Positions 1-7,923 of a DNA stretch of 18,320 nucleotides are shown here, piece after piece; within the stretch, counting starts at the first letter, position 1, and every line of letters starts with the position of its first letter. The notes beneath the pieces were generated by a model, which saw nothing but the letters and a program-made list of their open reading frames with translations, was not told where the DNA came from and made no database searches. Both the position numbers and the translations under genes were made by a program. Location of the stretch: NCBI GenBank assembly GCA_030066475.1, contig JASJBO010000055.1, positions 1 through 18,320 of the forward strand, in the 5' to 3' direction. This DNA comes from Myxococcota bacterium (GTDB lineage: Bacteria; Myxococcota_A; UBA9160; PR03).

Positions 1-1103
1 CCGCCGCCGCTCGGGTGCCAGTCCCCGAGAGAGACGATGAAGTCGCTGCCGGGAATGTCGCGCACCAGGCCGCTGGTGCCGAGATCGTCGATGTGGTGCG
101 CGATCAGGCCGTAGCGGAAGACGGGCTCGCGGAGCTTCTCGAAGTTGGCGCCCTTGATCGCGTCGAAATCCGACCAGATCGTGGGGTTGCAGACCGGGTC
201 TTCGGGATCGTTGGTGCAGTTCCCGAGCTTGTTCACGTGGTTCACGGAGTTCGACCGGCTCAGACTGCGCCAGCGTCGACCCGTCTGCGGGTCCATGACG
301 CTGCTCTGGCCGGTGTCGAGGTGGAGGTTGATGCCCGCCTTGGCGAACGACTCGCGGATGCGATCCATGCCGATGCGCCGCGGCCAATGGCCGCGCGCGT
401 GAGGCCCCGCGTCCATCCAGTCGATCTCGACGAAGAGGTCCTTGTGCTCGGGGTCGGCGCCCATGTCGCGCAGGCTGAGGTCGCAGGGCCGCACCAGACA
501 AGTCTCCGGCTCGCCGTCTTCGCCGACGTTCAGGCCGCACTCCTCCCAGACGTCCGGCAGGCCGTCTCCGTCGGTGTCGCCCGTGCCGACCGAGCACTCG
601 GTGGTCAGCTCGAAGACGATGTCGCCCATGCTGATGTAGCCGGGTCGTCCATCGATCGTGATGCGGTGGATGCCGTCGAAGGGCGCCGGGCCAAGCGCGG
701 GCAGAGAGGACCAGCTGCTCCAGTGCATCCGGCCCTGATCGTCCGTCATGACCCAGGTGTGTTCGCAGCAGTGCGAGGCCCCGGGAAAGGGCGGCGGGCA
801 GCAGGGATTCGGGTAGGCCCTTCCGAAGTTCGCGCCGGCGTTGCTCACCCCGAGGAACTCCTCGGGGTTTCCGTAGCCGGGATCGAGCGAGAACGAGATC
901 ACGATGACCTGCCCCACGTAGAAGTTCGGTCCGGTGGGGAACTCGCATGCACCACCGCTCACCGACACCTGCACGCCGATCGGAAGCACCGTCGTGCCGC
1001 CGGCGCAGACCTCCTCCCAGTCGACCCGGTAGCGCTCCTGCGCCGCTGCGGTGCATGCGGTCAGGCCGATTCCCAACGCCAGGAGGGATCTCCACCGGCT
1101 CAC
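1..1103 (-). CDS. Secreted zinc metalloprotease-like protein, C-terminus beyond window
   Basis: The minus strand is open from GTG 1103 (GAGGAG 6 bases upstream) to the left edge: 367 codons, no stop. The N-terminus is a short export signal with a lipobox-like LTAC (Cys17); an alternative signal peptidase I site follows AAA-QE. The mature part is Cys-rich (paired CC near residues 90-100). It carries an Asp-rich calcium-binding loop of thrombospondin type 3 style, DTDGDGLPD, at residues 176-184. Further on come HKDLFVEIDWMD and, at the edge, GLIAHHIDDLGTSGL and IPGSDFIVSLG. From family knowledge, these blocks precede an HExxH zinc site in secreted bacterial metalloproteases; that site would lie outside the window, so catalysis is inferred. 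The protein is probably cell-surface or secreted. It is on the same strand as the lipoprotein gene upstream, with a 278-base gap, so it likely has its own promoter. Confidence 0.72.
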   Translation of the reverse strand, partial: MSRWRSLLALGIGLTACTAAAQERYRVDWEEVCAGGTTVLPIGVQVSVSGGACEFPTGPNFYVGQVIVISFSLDPGYGNPEEFLGVSNAGANFGRAYPNPCCPPPFPGASHCCEHTWVMTDDQGRMHWSSWSSLPALGPAPFDGIHRITIDGRPGYISMGDIVFELTTECSVGTGDTDGDGLPDVWEECGLNVGEDGEPETCLVRPCDLSLRDMGADPEHKDLFVEIDWMDAGPHARGHWPRRIGMDRIRESFAKAGINLHLDTGQSSVMDPQTGRRWRSLSRSNSVNHVNKLGNCTNDPEDPVCNPTIWSDFDAIKGANFEKLREPVFRYGLIAHHIDDLGTSGLVRDIPGSDFIVSLGDWHPSGG

Positions 1104-1152
1104 GTGCGGCTCCTCTTGGATCGCCTGGTGTCTCAGCGATCCGCTTCGAACC

Positions 1153-1174
1153 CTGCACGATCCCTGCACGATCC
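1153..1174. promoter_or_regulatory. Tandem 11-bp direct repeat upstream of the metalloprotease gene
   Basis: Two perfect copies of ctgcacgatcc stand head to tail at 1153-1163 and 1164-1174, about 50-70 bases upstream of the GTG at 1103. The 11-base period is about one helical turn, as expected for same-face protein binding. The same core recurs as an inverted pair at 1350-1367. An operator role is inference; no regulator gene is adjacent. Confidence 0.3.
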
Positions 1175-1349
1175 GTACCATTCGCCGCGCCCTTCGGGAA
1201 CGCGCCGACCGCGATCTTGCGCGCGATCGGCCGCGAGTCGCGTAGGGGAGTGTGGCGGACGACCCCACGTGCCGGATCGCGCCGCGCGGCGGTCCGGCGC
1301 GACTGTCGGCCTCGTGACGCGGCGAAGCTCTCGACGAAGGCGTCGGTGC

Positions 1350-1367
1350 TGCACGAAGATCCGTGCA
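1350..1367. repeat. 18-bp inverted repeat TGCACG-N6-CGTGCA
   Basis: The sequence TGCACG AAGATC CGTGCA is a 6-bp inverted repeat with a 6-base spacer, 15 bases beyond the stop codon of the lipoprotein gene (stop at 1382-1384, minus strand). It shares TGCACGA with the tandem repeats at 1153-1174. The stem is short and has no T-run, so a shared protein-binding site is at least as plausible as a terminator. Confidence 0.3.
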
Positions 1368-1381
1368 CCCGGTCGAGGCGA

Positions 1382-1963
1382 TCACTTGCAGTGCAGGTGG
1401 AGCGTCGCCTTGGAGATGATCGCCTCGTAGCCGTACTCGACCTGGATCCGTCCGCCGGGGGCCTGAAGGATGATCTCGCGCAAGGCCTGCGGCGTGTAGG
1501 GGGAGCGGTCTCCGTGACGCGTCATCATGTCGATCTCGACCTTCTGCCAGCCGAGGTCCGGGTCGAGGCTGCGCACCTGCTCCAGGCCGAACTCCCACTT
1601 GTCCCGCACCGCGAGCGACTCGTTGAACGGGTCGTCCTTCGGCAGGATCTCCATCTCGACGGTGGCCGCGCGGATCATGCAGTCCTTGCGGACTGCGTCG
1701 GCAAAACCGCTCTCGATCGCGAAGCTCCAGGTCGTCATCTCCATCAGGCCGTCGCCCACGGTGAGGTTCTTCTCGAAGAAGCACTTCTGGATGATTCGGA
1801 AGCCGCCGTTTCGGACCTCGCCGCGCTCGCCGAGCGTGCAGACCTGCTGGTCGGGCTTCTTGCTGCCCTTGACGGTCACGCTCATGCTGTGTCCACACGC
1901 AGCCAGCAAGGCGGCTGCGAGCGTCAGCAGTGCTGCGGTGGACGTCCGGTGGTCGGGCTGCAT
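1382..1963 (-). CDS. Small hypothetical lipoprotein
   Basis: The product is 193 residues. ATG 1963 was chosen because it gives a classic lipoprotein signal (short polar start, hydrophobic ALLTLAAALLAAC with lipobox Cys23) and has GGAGAGG about 10 bases upstream; the open frame extends further 5' but with shadow-like composition. The mature protein is mixed alpha/beta with scattered cysteines (CTLGERGEV, IIQKCFFEK, KDCMIRA, terminal HCK) that could form disulfides. It has no catalytic motif I recognise and I assign no family. It is predicted to be lipid-anchored in the periplasm or outer membrane. It shares its strand with the metalloprotease gene downstream. A purine-rich GA stretch precedes the ribosome-binding site. 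The call as a lipoprotein is firm; the function is unknown. Confidence 0.75.
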   Translation of the reverse strand: MQPDHRTSTAALLTLAAALLAACGHSMSVTVKGSKKPDQQVCTLGERGEVRNGGFRIIQKCFFEKNLTVGDGLMEMTTWSFAIESGFADAVRKDCMIRAATVEMEILPKDDPFNESLAVRDKWEFGLEQVRSLDPDLGWQKVEIDMMTRHGDRSPYTPQALREIILQAPGGRIQVEYGYEAIISKATLHLHCK

Positions 1964-2351
1964 CGGCGGCGCCTCTCCGTCTCTCGCTCTCACTCTCCGC
2001 TGTCCACGAGATCCGAGCCCCCTCAGACCAGGTTCAGCATGATCCCCGCTGGAGGCAAGCCGAGCAGCACGCGCCCGGCATCGCCGCGATGGTGGCGTGT
2101 CACGGTGATGTGCTGCCGCACCCCGCGCACGTCGCGCGCTCGGCGCTCGAGTGGCGACTCGCGAGCCGCGGGGGGCGACGGGATCGCTGACCATGGAGCC
2201 TCCAGCCCGACTCCAGATCCTACCAGGAGATCGCGCCACACGGCGCGTGGTACCTTCGGCCCATGGCGGACGACGCGTCCGTGCGACGCGCGGTTCGCTC
2301 GGATGCTCGAGTCGCTGATGCAGCCGTAACGGAGGGCGAGGAGGTTCTCCC
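1964..2351. other. Divergent intergenic region with one hairpin
   Basis: These 388 bases separate the divergent lipoprotein and flavin oxidoreductase genes and should carry both promoters. I see no convincing -35/-10 pair. The clearest structure is CGCGCC ACAC GGCGCG at 2232-2247, a 6-bp stem with a 4-base loop about 105 bases upstream of the oxidoreductase ATG. A short open frame from ATG 2263 reads through into the oxidoreductase region out of frame and has no supporting features, so it is not called. Confidence 0.5.
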
Positions 2352-3683
2352 ATGGCGTGGTCCCGACGTGGCCTTCTCCTGGCCGCGGGCGCCGGCGTGC
2401 TCGCGGCCCCCGGTCTGGTGAGCCTCGTCGCTCGCCGCGGCGGGGTCGAGACGGGCGCGCGCGAAGACTGCCTCTGGACGTCCGAAGCCCCCTCGATGCC
2501 GGCGGCACCCCGCTTCGAAGGCGAGCGCAAGGTCGACCTCGCGATCGTCGGGGGCGGATACACCGGCCTCGCCTGCGCCTACTACACCAGGCTCTTCCGG
2601 CCGGACTGGTCGGTGATCGTCCTCGAGTCGCACCGGCTCGGCTCCGGCGCCAGCTCGCGCAACTCCGGAGCGGTGTACGCCAACCAGGTCGGCATCTCCG
2701 ACGTCGGGATGCTCCAGCGCGGGCTCGACCGACTGATGCGCTTCATCGAAGCCGAGCAGATCGACTGCGATCTCGCTCCCGCGTCGACCCTCAGGCTGTT
2801 CACGTCGAGTCGCTCCGCGGAGAGAGCCCGCGCCGAGCTGGCGCCCGGCGAGCGCTGGATCTCACCGGACGAGCTGCACGAGAGCATCGGCAGCGAGTAC
2901 TACGCGGGCGCGGTCGATGCCCCGGACTTCTTCCGGGTCCAGCCTGCGAAGCTCGTCGTCGGTCACGTCGCGGCGGCGCGGCGCGTGGGTGCCGAGCTGT
3001 TCGAGCACTCGCCCGCGCTCTCGGTCGAGCCGGGAAGGCCCGCCCGGATCGCGACGCCGCACGGCCGGGTCCTGGCCGACCACGTGTTCCTCGCCACGAA
3101 CGCCCACACCCCGCGGCTCGGCTTCTTTCGGAGCTCGATGTTCCCCGTCCACCAGTACAGCCTCGCGACCCGCAAGCTGACGAGCCAGGAGATCGCCGGC
3201 TTCGGTCTCGATCGATGGATGCTGCGGTTCGAGCGCAGCCTCCTGCCGGTGACGTTCAGCCTCACCCCGGGCGGACACTTCTTCGTCCGCATCGTGCTCG
3301 GGTACGCGAGCTTCGACTCGTGCGAGTGGGCCGACATCGACGGCGCGCAGCGCCTGGCCAGGCAGATCTTCGAGCAGCGCTATCCGCGCATCGCGGACGT
3401 CGAGCTCGCCCAGGGCTGGCAGGGTGTGACGGGTCACACCGCCTTGTTCCGCCAGATCGCGGGAGCGGTCGGAGACGGAAACATCCATGTCAGCGCCGCC
3501 TACAACGGACTGGGCATCATGCCGGGGCACAACAACGGCTACCTCACCGCGTGCCGGATCACGGGCCGCGCCGAGGACGACACGCGCTACCTCACCGGCG
3601 TCTCGGGGCAGATCCCGCTCCCCGGTGAGTTCTACCGGAGCCTCGTGTTCAAGCCCTTCATGCGCCTGATGACCCCGGTCTGA
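2352..3683 (+). CDS. Exported FAD-dependent oxidoreductase, DAO family
   Basis: The product is 443 residues, normal for the DAO superfamily (glycine/D-amino acid oxidase and gamma-glutamylputrescine oxidoreductase types), which oxidise the C-N bond of amines or amino acids using FAD. ATG 2352 follows a purine-rich GGAGGGCGAGGAGG. The N-terminus has SRRGLLL and a hydrophobic stretch to about residue 27, resembling a twin-arginine signal; export with prebound FAD is therefore possible. The Rossmann motif VDLAIVGGGYTGL is at 61-73, the ribose-binding Glu at 92 (IVLESHRLGSGASSRNSG), and the C-terminal FAD-contact region around AAYNGLGIMPGHNNGY. The substrate cannot be read from sequence. The gene stands alone: divergent from the lipoprotein gene and convergent with the FG-GAP gene, 70 bases from it. 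No amine transporter or catabolic partner is nearby. A non-exported homologue with an N-terminal anchor is an alternative. Confidence 0.85.
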   Translation: MAWSRRGLLLAAGAGVLAAPGLVSLVARRGGVETGAREDCLWTSEAPSMPAAPRFEGERKVDLAIVGGGYTGLACAYYTRLFRPDWSVIVLESHRLGSGASSRNSGAVYANQVGISDVGMLQRGLDRLMRFIEAEQIDCDLAPASTLRLFTSSRSAERARAELAPGERWISPDELHESIGSEYYAGAVDAPDFFRVQPAKLVVGHVAAARRVGAELFEHSPALSVEPGRPARIATPHGRVLADHVFLATNAHTPRLGFFRSSMFPVHQYSLATRKLTSQEIAGFGLDRWMLRFERSLLPVTFSLTPGGHFFVRIVLGYASFDSCEWADIDGAQRLARQIFEQRYPRIADVELAQGWQGVTGHTALFRQIAGAVGDGNIHVSAAYNGLGIMPGHNNGYLTACRITGRAEDDTRYLTGVSGQIPLPGEFYRSLVFKPFMRLMTPV

Positions 3684-3753
3684 TCCTCACTTCGTCACTC
3701 CGGCCCGAGCTGCCGACTGCGGTCGTGGACTTCGGGGTCAGGTCGGACGCCGA

Positions 3754-5262
3754 CTAAGGACAAGGCACCGTCCCCGCACAGGCCAGCCCAGAAGGCCCCG
3801 GCTCGTGGCCGAAGAAGCTACGGAACAGGTTGAAGTCCGGGATGCCGATCGCGCCGTCGCCGTTGTGGTCCACTGCTGGGTCGAATCCCGAGTCCTCGTC
3901 GGTCAGTCCGAACCGGGGCCGGAAGACGTCGAAGTCGGGGATGCCCACGGCCCCGTCGTTGTTGTAGTCGGGATCGCAGGCGTTGCCGTAGCCGTCCCGG
4001 TTCGTGTCGGTCTGGTCCGAGTTGGGCACGTCGAGACAGTTGTCCTCGCTGTTTAGCACGCCATCCTCGTCGAGATCGGGCGGGACCGCACAGCGGTTGA
4101 GCAGCACCGTGACACCGACGAGATCGGTGGTGACGAGGTCGGGGACGGTGTCGCGATCGAGGTCGGCCACCGCCACGGAGGAGAGGAAGAAGAAGAAGCT
4201 CGCCGCGAAGGGGCTCGCAGGCTGGAAGCTGCCGTCGCCGTTGCCGAGCAGCACGCTCACGTCGTGGGTCTGGGAATTGGCGGTGACGAGGTCGGGGACG
4301 GTGTCGCGATCGAGGTCGGCCACCGCTACGGACTTGGGGTCGTAACCGACCGCGAAGGACGTCGCGGCCCCGAAGCTGCCGTCGCCGTCGCCGAGCAGCA
4401 CGCTCACGTCGTTGCTGTTGGAATTGGCGGTGACGAGGTCGGGGACGGTGTCGCCGTCGAGATCGGCCGCTGCCACCGAGCGGGGCCCGCTGCCGACCGC
4501 GAAGGAGCTCGCGGCCTGGAAGCTGCCGTCGCCGTTGCCGAGCAGCACGTCCACACGGTCGCCACTGAATTTGGCGGTGACGAGGTCGGGGACGGTGTCG
4601 CGATCGAGGTCGGCCACGACGAAACGACCGCTCTGCGGCAAGGCCAGCGGGGCCTTGAAGCTGCCGTCGCCGTTGCCGAGCAGCACGGCGCTGTCGGTGA
4701 CGACGTCGGGGAGGGTGTCCGCGTCGAGGTCGGCCACCGCCACGGAGCCGGGGTTCTCCGGCGGGCGGCGGACGCTCGCGAACTCGAAGCTGCCGTCGCC
4801 GTTGCCGAGCCACGCTTCTACCGACCCCGGGTAGAAGAAGCCCTCGTCATCGAAGTATCCGGCGTCGGCGATGACGAAGTCGGGGACCGTGTCGCCGTCG
4901 AGGTCCGCCACTGCCACGGAGACGGGATTCCCGCCGACCAGGAAGTACTGCGTGGCCTCGAAGCTCCCGTCGCCGTTCCCGAGCCGCACGGCCACCCTGC
5001 TGGGCTCGCGGAAGTCATCGTGGCCGGTGCTAATGGCGCCGAGGAGATCTGGGACGGTGTCGCCGTCGAGGTCCGCTACCGCCACGGAGGTCACCTCTTC
5101 CAAGCCGCCGTCACTCAGGCCTACGAAGGCCGGCTCGGAAAACAGCCCGCACGGCCCACCGGCACCCGCGTCGCCCCCCACCCCGAGCACCCCGAGCGCC
5201 CAGGCGGCGACCCACGCCCGCGCGAACCAGCCGCCAAGGAGTCTCGTCTCGGTCGTCCGCAT
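3754..5262 (-). CDS. Secreted FG-GAP (VCBS) repeat protein with calcium-binding and dockerin-like C-terminus
   Basis: The product is 502 residues from ATG 5262, chosen over the longer frame because GGAGGGGAAGAG sits just upstream and a Sec signal peptide follows (MRTTETRLLGGWFARAWVAAW...AGAGG). About seven repeats of 45-55 residues fill positions 45-390. Each has the calcium-binding core VAVADLDGDTVPDLVTA and a second strand VLLGNGDGSF, diagnostic of FG-GAP/VCBS repeats that fold as a beta-propeller. A thrombospondin type 3-like block follows (DLDEDGVLNSEDNC...DTNRDGYGNACDPD). Two dockerin-like loops end the protein: DYNNDGAVGIPDFDVFRPRFG and DHNGDGAIGIPDFNLFRSFFG. The role is probably extracellular, calcium-stabilised adhesion or matrix binding. 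No scaffold or cohesin-bearing partner is present, and there is no sorting tail after the last dockerin-like loop. The upstream region has a cluster of palindromes. Confidence 0.88.
   Translation of the reverse strand: MRTTETRLLGGWFARAWVAAWALGVLGVGGDAGAGGPCGLFSEPAFVGLSDGGLEEVTSVAVADLDGDTVPDLLGAISTGHDDFREPSRVAVRLGNGDGSFEATQYFLVGGNPVSVAVADLDGDTVPDFVIADAGYFDDEGFFYPGSVEAWLGNGDGSFEFASVRRPPENPGSVAVADLDADTLPDVVTDSAVLLGNGDGSFKAPLALPQSGRFVVADLDRDTVPDLVTAKFSGDRVDVLLGNGDGSFQAASSFAVGSGPRSVAAADLDGDTVPDLVTANSNSNDVSVLLGDGDGSFGAATSFAVGYDPKSVAVADLDRDTVPDLVTANSQTHDVSVLLGNGDGSFQPASPFAASFFFFLSSVAVADLDRDTVPDLVTTDLVGVTVLLNRCAVPPDLDEDGVLNSEDNCLDVPNSDQTDTNRDGYGNACDPDYNNDGAVGIPDFDVFRPRFGLTDEDSGFDPAVDHNGDGAIGIPDFNLFRSFFGHEPGPSGLACAGTVPCP
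4130..4617 (-). repeat. DNA-level tandem repeat inside the FG-GAP gene
   Basis: Four near-identical 41-base blocks coding for the LDxDTVPDLVT core begin at 4130, 4283, 4430 and 4577, a period of 147-153 bases (49-51 codons). Conservation extends to synonymous positions, which suggests recent internal duplication or gene conversion. More diverged copies continue to about 5090. Repeat-number changes by slippage or recombination would alter propeller size. Confidence 0.75.
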
Positions 5263-5287
5263 CTCTTCCCCTCCCGCCAGATTCGTC

Positions 5288-5380
5288 GCGTCGCGCGACG
5301 CCCAAGCGCGCACGGCCAACCTGTCGTTCACAGGTAATGCAGCAACGATGCCAGAGCATCGCGCGGAGGAAGCTGCTTCC
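5288..5380. promoter_or_regulatory. Cluster of four palindromes upstream of the FG-GAP gene
   Basis: Four separate inverted repeats lie in 93 bases: GCGTCGCGCGACGC at 5288-5301 (perfect 14-mer), ACCTGT-N5-ACAGGT at 5319-5335, CGATGC-CAGA-GCATCG at 5346-5361, and GGAAGC-T-GCTTCC at 5368-5380. They occupy the 5' side of the FG-GAP start (5262, minus strand) and the 3' side of the antiporter stop (5514). ACCTGT-N5-ACAGGT has the geometry of a dimeric repressor operator; the 6-bp stem with a 4-base loop could be part of a terminator. Function is inferred from structure alone. Confidence 0.4.
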
Positions 5381-5513
5381 GCCCGCTTCACCCGCACACG
5401 TGTGGCAGTCGTCGCCACCGTGGGGCGGCAGACCGCGGTGTCGCCCAGCGGACCACCCTACCCGGGCAATCTCGTCGGTCTGGACCGCTCTCAGCCTCGG
5501 TAGCCGTCGGTGC

Positions 5514-7028
5514 TCAGGACAGCTGCTCCGGGGCCTCGGCCAGGCCTCGCCGGCTCTCTGCGCGGGCCAGGGACCAGCGCAGGCCGACGGGGGTGATGAA
5601 CGTGGTGACGATCACCATGATCACGATCGCGGAGAAGACCGCGTCGTTCACCACGCCGAGCCCCTTGCCGATGCTCGCGAAGATGAGGCCCACCTCGCCG
5701 CGCGGGACCATGCCCATGCCGACGGAGAGACGATCCAGGTCGCGGCCCGCCGGGGTGCCGGCCGCGAGCTTGCCCACGATGGCCGCCGCCGTGAAGCCGC
5801 TCGCCAGGAGCAGCGTGGACGGCTCGGCAAAGGAGGCCAGGTTCACCTGCATGCCCATGAGCACGAAGAAGACCGGGGCGAAGATCGCCTCCAGGGGAGC
5901 CACCAGGTCCCGGATGGTCCACCCACGCGGGTCCGCGGAGAAGTAGTCCTCGCTGATGATCAGACCGGCCGCGAAGGCCCCGACGATGGCTGCCAGCTGG
6001 ATCATGCTGGCGGCCCACGCCAGCGCGAAGGCGAGGGCGAGCGGGAACATCAGCTTTCCCTGCTGCCGGTCGAGGCCCTCGAAGCGCCGCGCGGCGCTGC
6101 GGGCGATGCGTTCGCCGAACAGGAGCACGGAGCCCAGGAAGAGCACCGAGACGAACGCGATCCACGCCACCTCGCCCAGATCCACGCCTCCCGTGGCGGC
6201 GATGCCCACCACCACGGCCAGCAGGAGGAGTCCGAGGACGTCGTCGATCACGGCGGCGCCCAGGATCACCCTGGCCTCGGGGGTCTCGATCTGCCCGAGG
6301 TCCTGGAAGACGCGCCCGGTGATCCCGACGCTGGTGGCACAGAGCGTGGCCGCCACGAACAGGTGGATGGGCATGCCGCCCTCGGGAAGCATTCCCGCGC
6401 TCAGCGTCAGACCGAGCACGAAGGGGACGAAGACCCCGACGATCGCCACCAGGCTCGCACGCGGGCCGACCGCGCGCATCTCGCTGACGCTGGAATGCAG
6501 TCCGACCATGAAGGCCAGGAGCAGCACCCCCAGGGTCGCGAACAGGGAGAAGGCGAAGCCCAGGTAGACGAGTGGCAGACCCTCGGCGCCGAGGGTGAGG
6601 GGCATCAGCAGCTCGGCCAGGCCGCCCGCTTCGAGAGTCGACGGTCCGAGCACCCGCACGGCGGCGTCGGCGACGGAATCGCCCGAACGCCACACCTCGC
6701 GGAACACGGGACGCGCGTCGCCCAGGTGCATGACCAGCACGAAGAGGGGAAGCCCGAGCCAGTAGCCCACGTTTCCGACCACGAGCCCGATCAGGAGCTC
6801 GCCGAGCACGGGGGGCTGCCGGAAGCGACCCGCGAGCCAGCGCCCGAGCATCGCAATCGTCATGACGCAGGCCAGCCCGAGGACGACGTAGGCGAAGGGG
6901 TCGGTGTGGTCCACCTCGCCGTGAGCTGCCTCCTCCCCCCCCGCGGCCCACGCGGCGCCAGCGGCGACGAGCAGGGCAACGCCCAGGACCAGGCCCACTC
7001 GCGGGCGGCGCGTCGCTTGCACCCTCAC
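5514..7028 (-). CDS. CPA2-family monovalent cation/proton antiporter (KefB-like)
   Basis: The product is 504 residues if read from GTG 7028, with GAAGGTGG about 10 bases upstream; the open frame continues to 8009 but overlaps the upstream gene with shadow-like composition. The first 29 residues resemble a cleavable signal (hydrophobic VGLVLGVALLVAAGAAWA), then a His/Glu-rich linker. The rest is a polytopic Na+/H+ exchanger domain of about a dozen helices: QPPVLGELLIGLVVG near 71-85, ATSVGITGRVFQDLG at 231-245, and the ion-binding helix ILGAAVIDDVLGLLLL with Asp262-Asp263. A late VPRGEVGLIFASIGKG block is typical of the family. It exchanges K+ or Na+ for H+ across the inner membrane. There is no C-terminal TrkA-N domain, so it lacks the usual Kef-type nucleotide gating. 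It lies 47 bases downstream of the 269-residue gene, probably in one transcript. Confidence 0.87.
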   Translation of the reverse strand: MRVQATRRPRVGLVLGVALLVAAGAAWAAGGEEAAHGEVDHTDPFAYVVLGLACVMTIAMLGRWLAGRFRQPPVLGELLIGLVVGNVGYWLGLPLFVLVMHLGDARPVFREVWRSGDSVADAAVRVLGPSTLEAGGLAELLMPLTLGAEGLPLVYLGFAFSLFATLGVLLLAFMVGLHSSVSEMRAVGPRASLVAIVGVFVPFVLGLTLSAGMLPEGGMPIHLFVAATLCATSVGITGRVFQDLGQIETPEARVILGAAVIDDVLGLLLLAVVVGIAATGGVDLGEVAWIAFVSVLFLGSVLLFGERIARSAARRFEGLDRQQGKLMFPLALAFALAWAASMIQLAAIVGAFAAGLIISEDYFSADPRGWTIRDLVAPLEAIFAPVFFVLMGMQVNLASFAEPSTLLLASGFTAAAIVGKLAAGTPAGRDLDRLSVGMGMVPRGEVGLIFASIGKGLGVVNDAVFSAIVIMVIVTTFITPVGLRWSLARAESRRGLAEAPEQLS

Positions 7029-7075
7029 GACGCTCAGGCCACCTTCGTGTGATCCAGGAGCTGGAGTCCGAGGGG

Positions 7076-7885
7076 TCACCAGCTCGGGGGGGCACCGGGC
7101 ACGTCTCGCCGCCACTGCTCGCGCACGAGGATGGGGATCATCCGACCGGCATAGAAGCCACGCGACCCGCGCAGCACCGCGACCGCCGGCTGCGCCTTGC
7201 GTCCGACGTAGATCCCCCACTGGTCGGAGCGGCGCGCGCCCAGGCGGGCCGCGCGCGCGATCAGGGAATGGACGGCCGCCTCGGCGTAGGCCTCGTGGAC
7301 GAGCTGGCTGCGATTCCGCAAGCCGCGCCAGCCGACGACCCGCGCTCCCGGGATCTCGATGGGGATCTGCGATCCATCGGCGCCGCTCCCCCCATCGTCG
7401 CTCAAGTCGAAGACGACCATGCCCTCGGGAAGCGGCTCGTCGGGGCGATCCAGCAGTCCGTGGGCGACGCGTCGCTCGGCCACCCGCGGGGGCACACCTC
7501 GCGCCGGCTCCTCTTCCACGACCTCCTGCTCCTCGGCAACGATGATCTCGATCGGCTCCTCGCCTTTGGAGACGAGCAGCTTGGCGCGCATGATCTCCAG
7601 GAAGTCGACCGTTGCGGGGTCGCTGCTGAGCGAGATGCTGTAGTTGCCCTCCGTCAGGATCTCGCGATGCGACTCGAAGGCCTGCTGGACGACACTCCAG
7701 AGTGTCTGACGTGTCTGGATGGAGCCTTCGCGAGAGATCCGCGTGGCGGGCACGCGGACATCCAGCTCGAGATTCCAGTAGCCGGGGATGTCGAGCTTTG
7801 CTCCCGCGAGGATCAGAGCCACGTTGCGGCTGTGAACGGGGGGGCAGTCTCGCGGCGGAGCGCTCCGACGGTCGGTCGCAGTCAT
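7076..7885 (-). CDS. Hypothetical protein, 269 residues
   Basis: ATG 7885 has a strong GGAGG six bases upstream and a perfect TATAAT about 39 bases further upstream, so the gene is almost certainly expressed. The protein looks soluble and has no signal peptide or membrane segment. Residues 20-90 contain NVALILAGAKLDIPGYWNLEL, SVVQQAFESHREIL and SISLSSDPATVDFLEIM, a mixed alpha/beta region. An acidic linker follows (VAEEQEVVEEEPA) near 115-130. The C-terminal half has helix-rich HEAYAEAAVHSLIARAARLG, then RSDQWGIYVGRKAQPAVAVL. I recognise no family. It is the first gene of a likely two-gene unit with the antiporter 47 bases downstream, so a regulatory or accessory role for the transporter is possible but unproven. 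Confidence 0.72.
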   Translation of the reverse strand: MTATDRRSAPPRDCPPVHSRNVALILAGAKLDIPGYWNLELDVRVPATRISREGSIQTRQTLWSVVQQAFESHREILTEGNYSISLSSDPATVDFLEIMRAKLLVSKGEEPIEIIVAEEQEVVEEEPARGVPPRVAERRVAHGLLDRPDEPLPEGMVVFDLSDDGGSGADGSQIPIEIPGARVVGWRGLRNRSQLVHEAYAEAAVHSLIARAARLGARRSDQWGIYVGRKAQPAVAVLRGSRGFYAGRMIPILVREQWRRDVPGAPPSW

Positions 7886-7923
7886 CGCATTCCTCCGCCC
7901 TCCACCTTCCTCGCCGCGTCGTG

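Noticed and set aside
15..1430. Long plus-strand open frame of 471 codons
   Set aside because: It is the antisense shadow of the metalloprotease gene; the minus strand carries a signal peptide, a calcium-binding loop and conserved blocks.
3742..3754. GTCGG-ACG-CCGAC hairpin between convergent genes as a terminator
   Set aside because: A 5-bp stem without a T-run, overlapping the FG-GAP stop codon; too weak to call.
5337..7052. 571-codon plus-strand frame rich in Asp, His and Gln
   Set aside because: Antisense shadow of the antiporter, whose membrane helices and Asp-Asp motif are clear.
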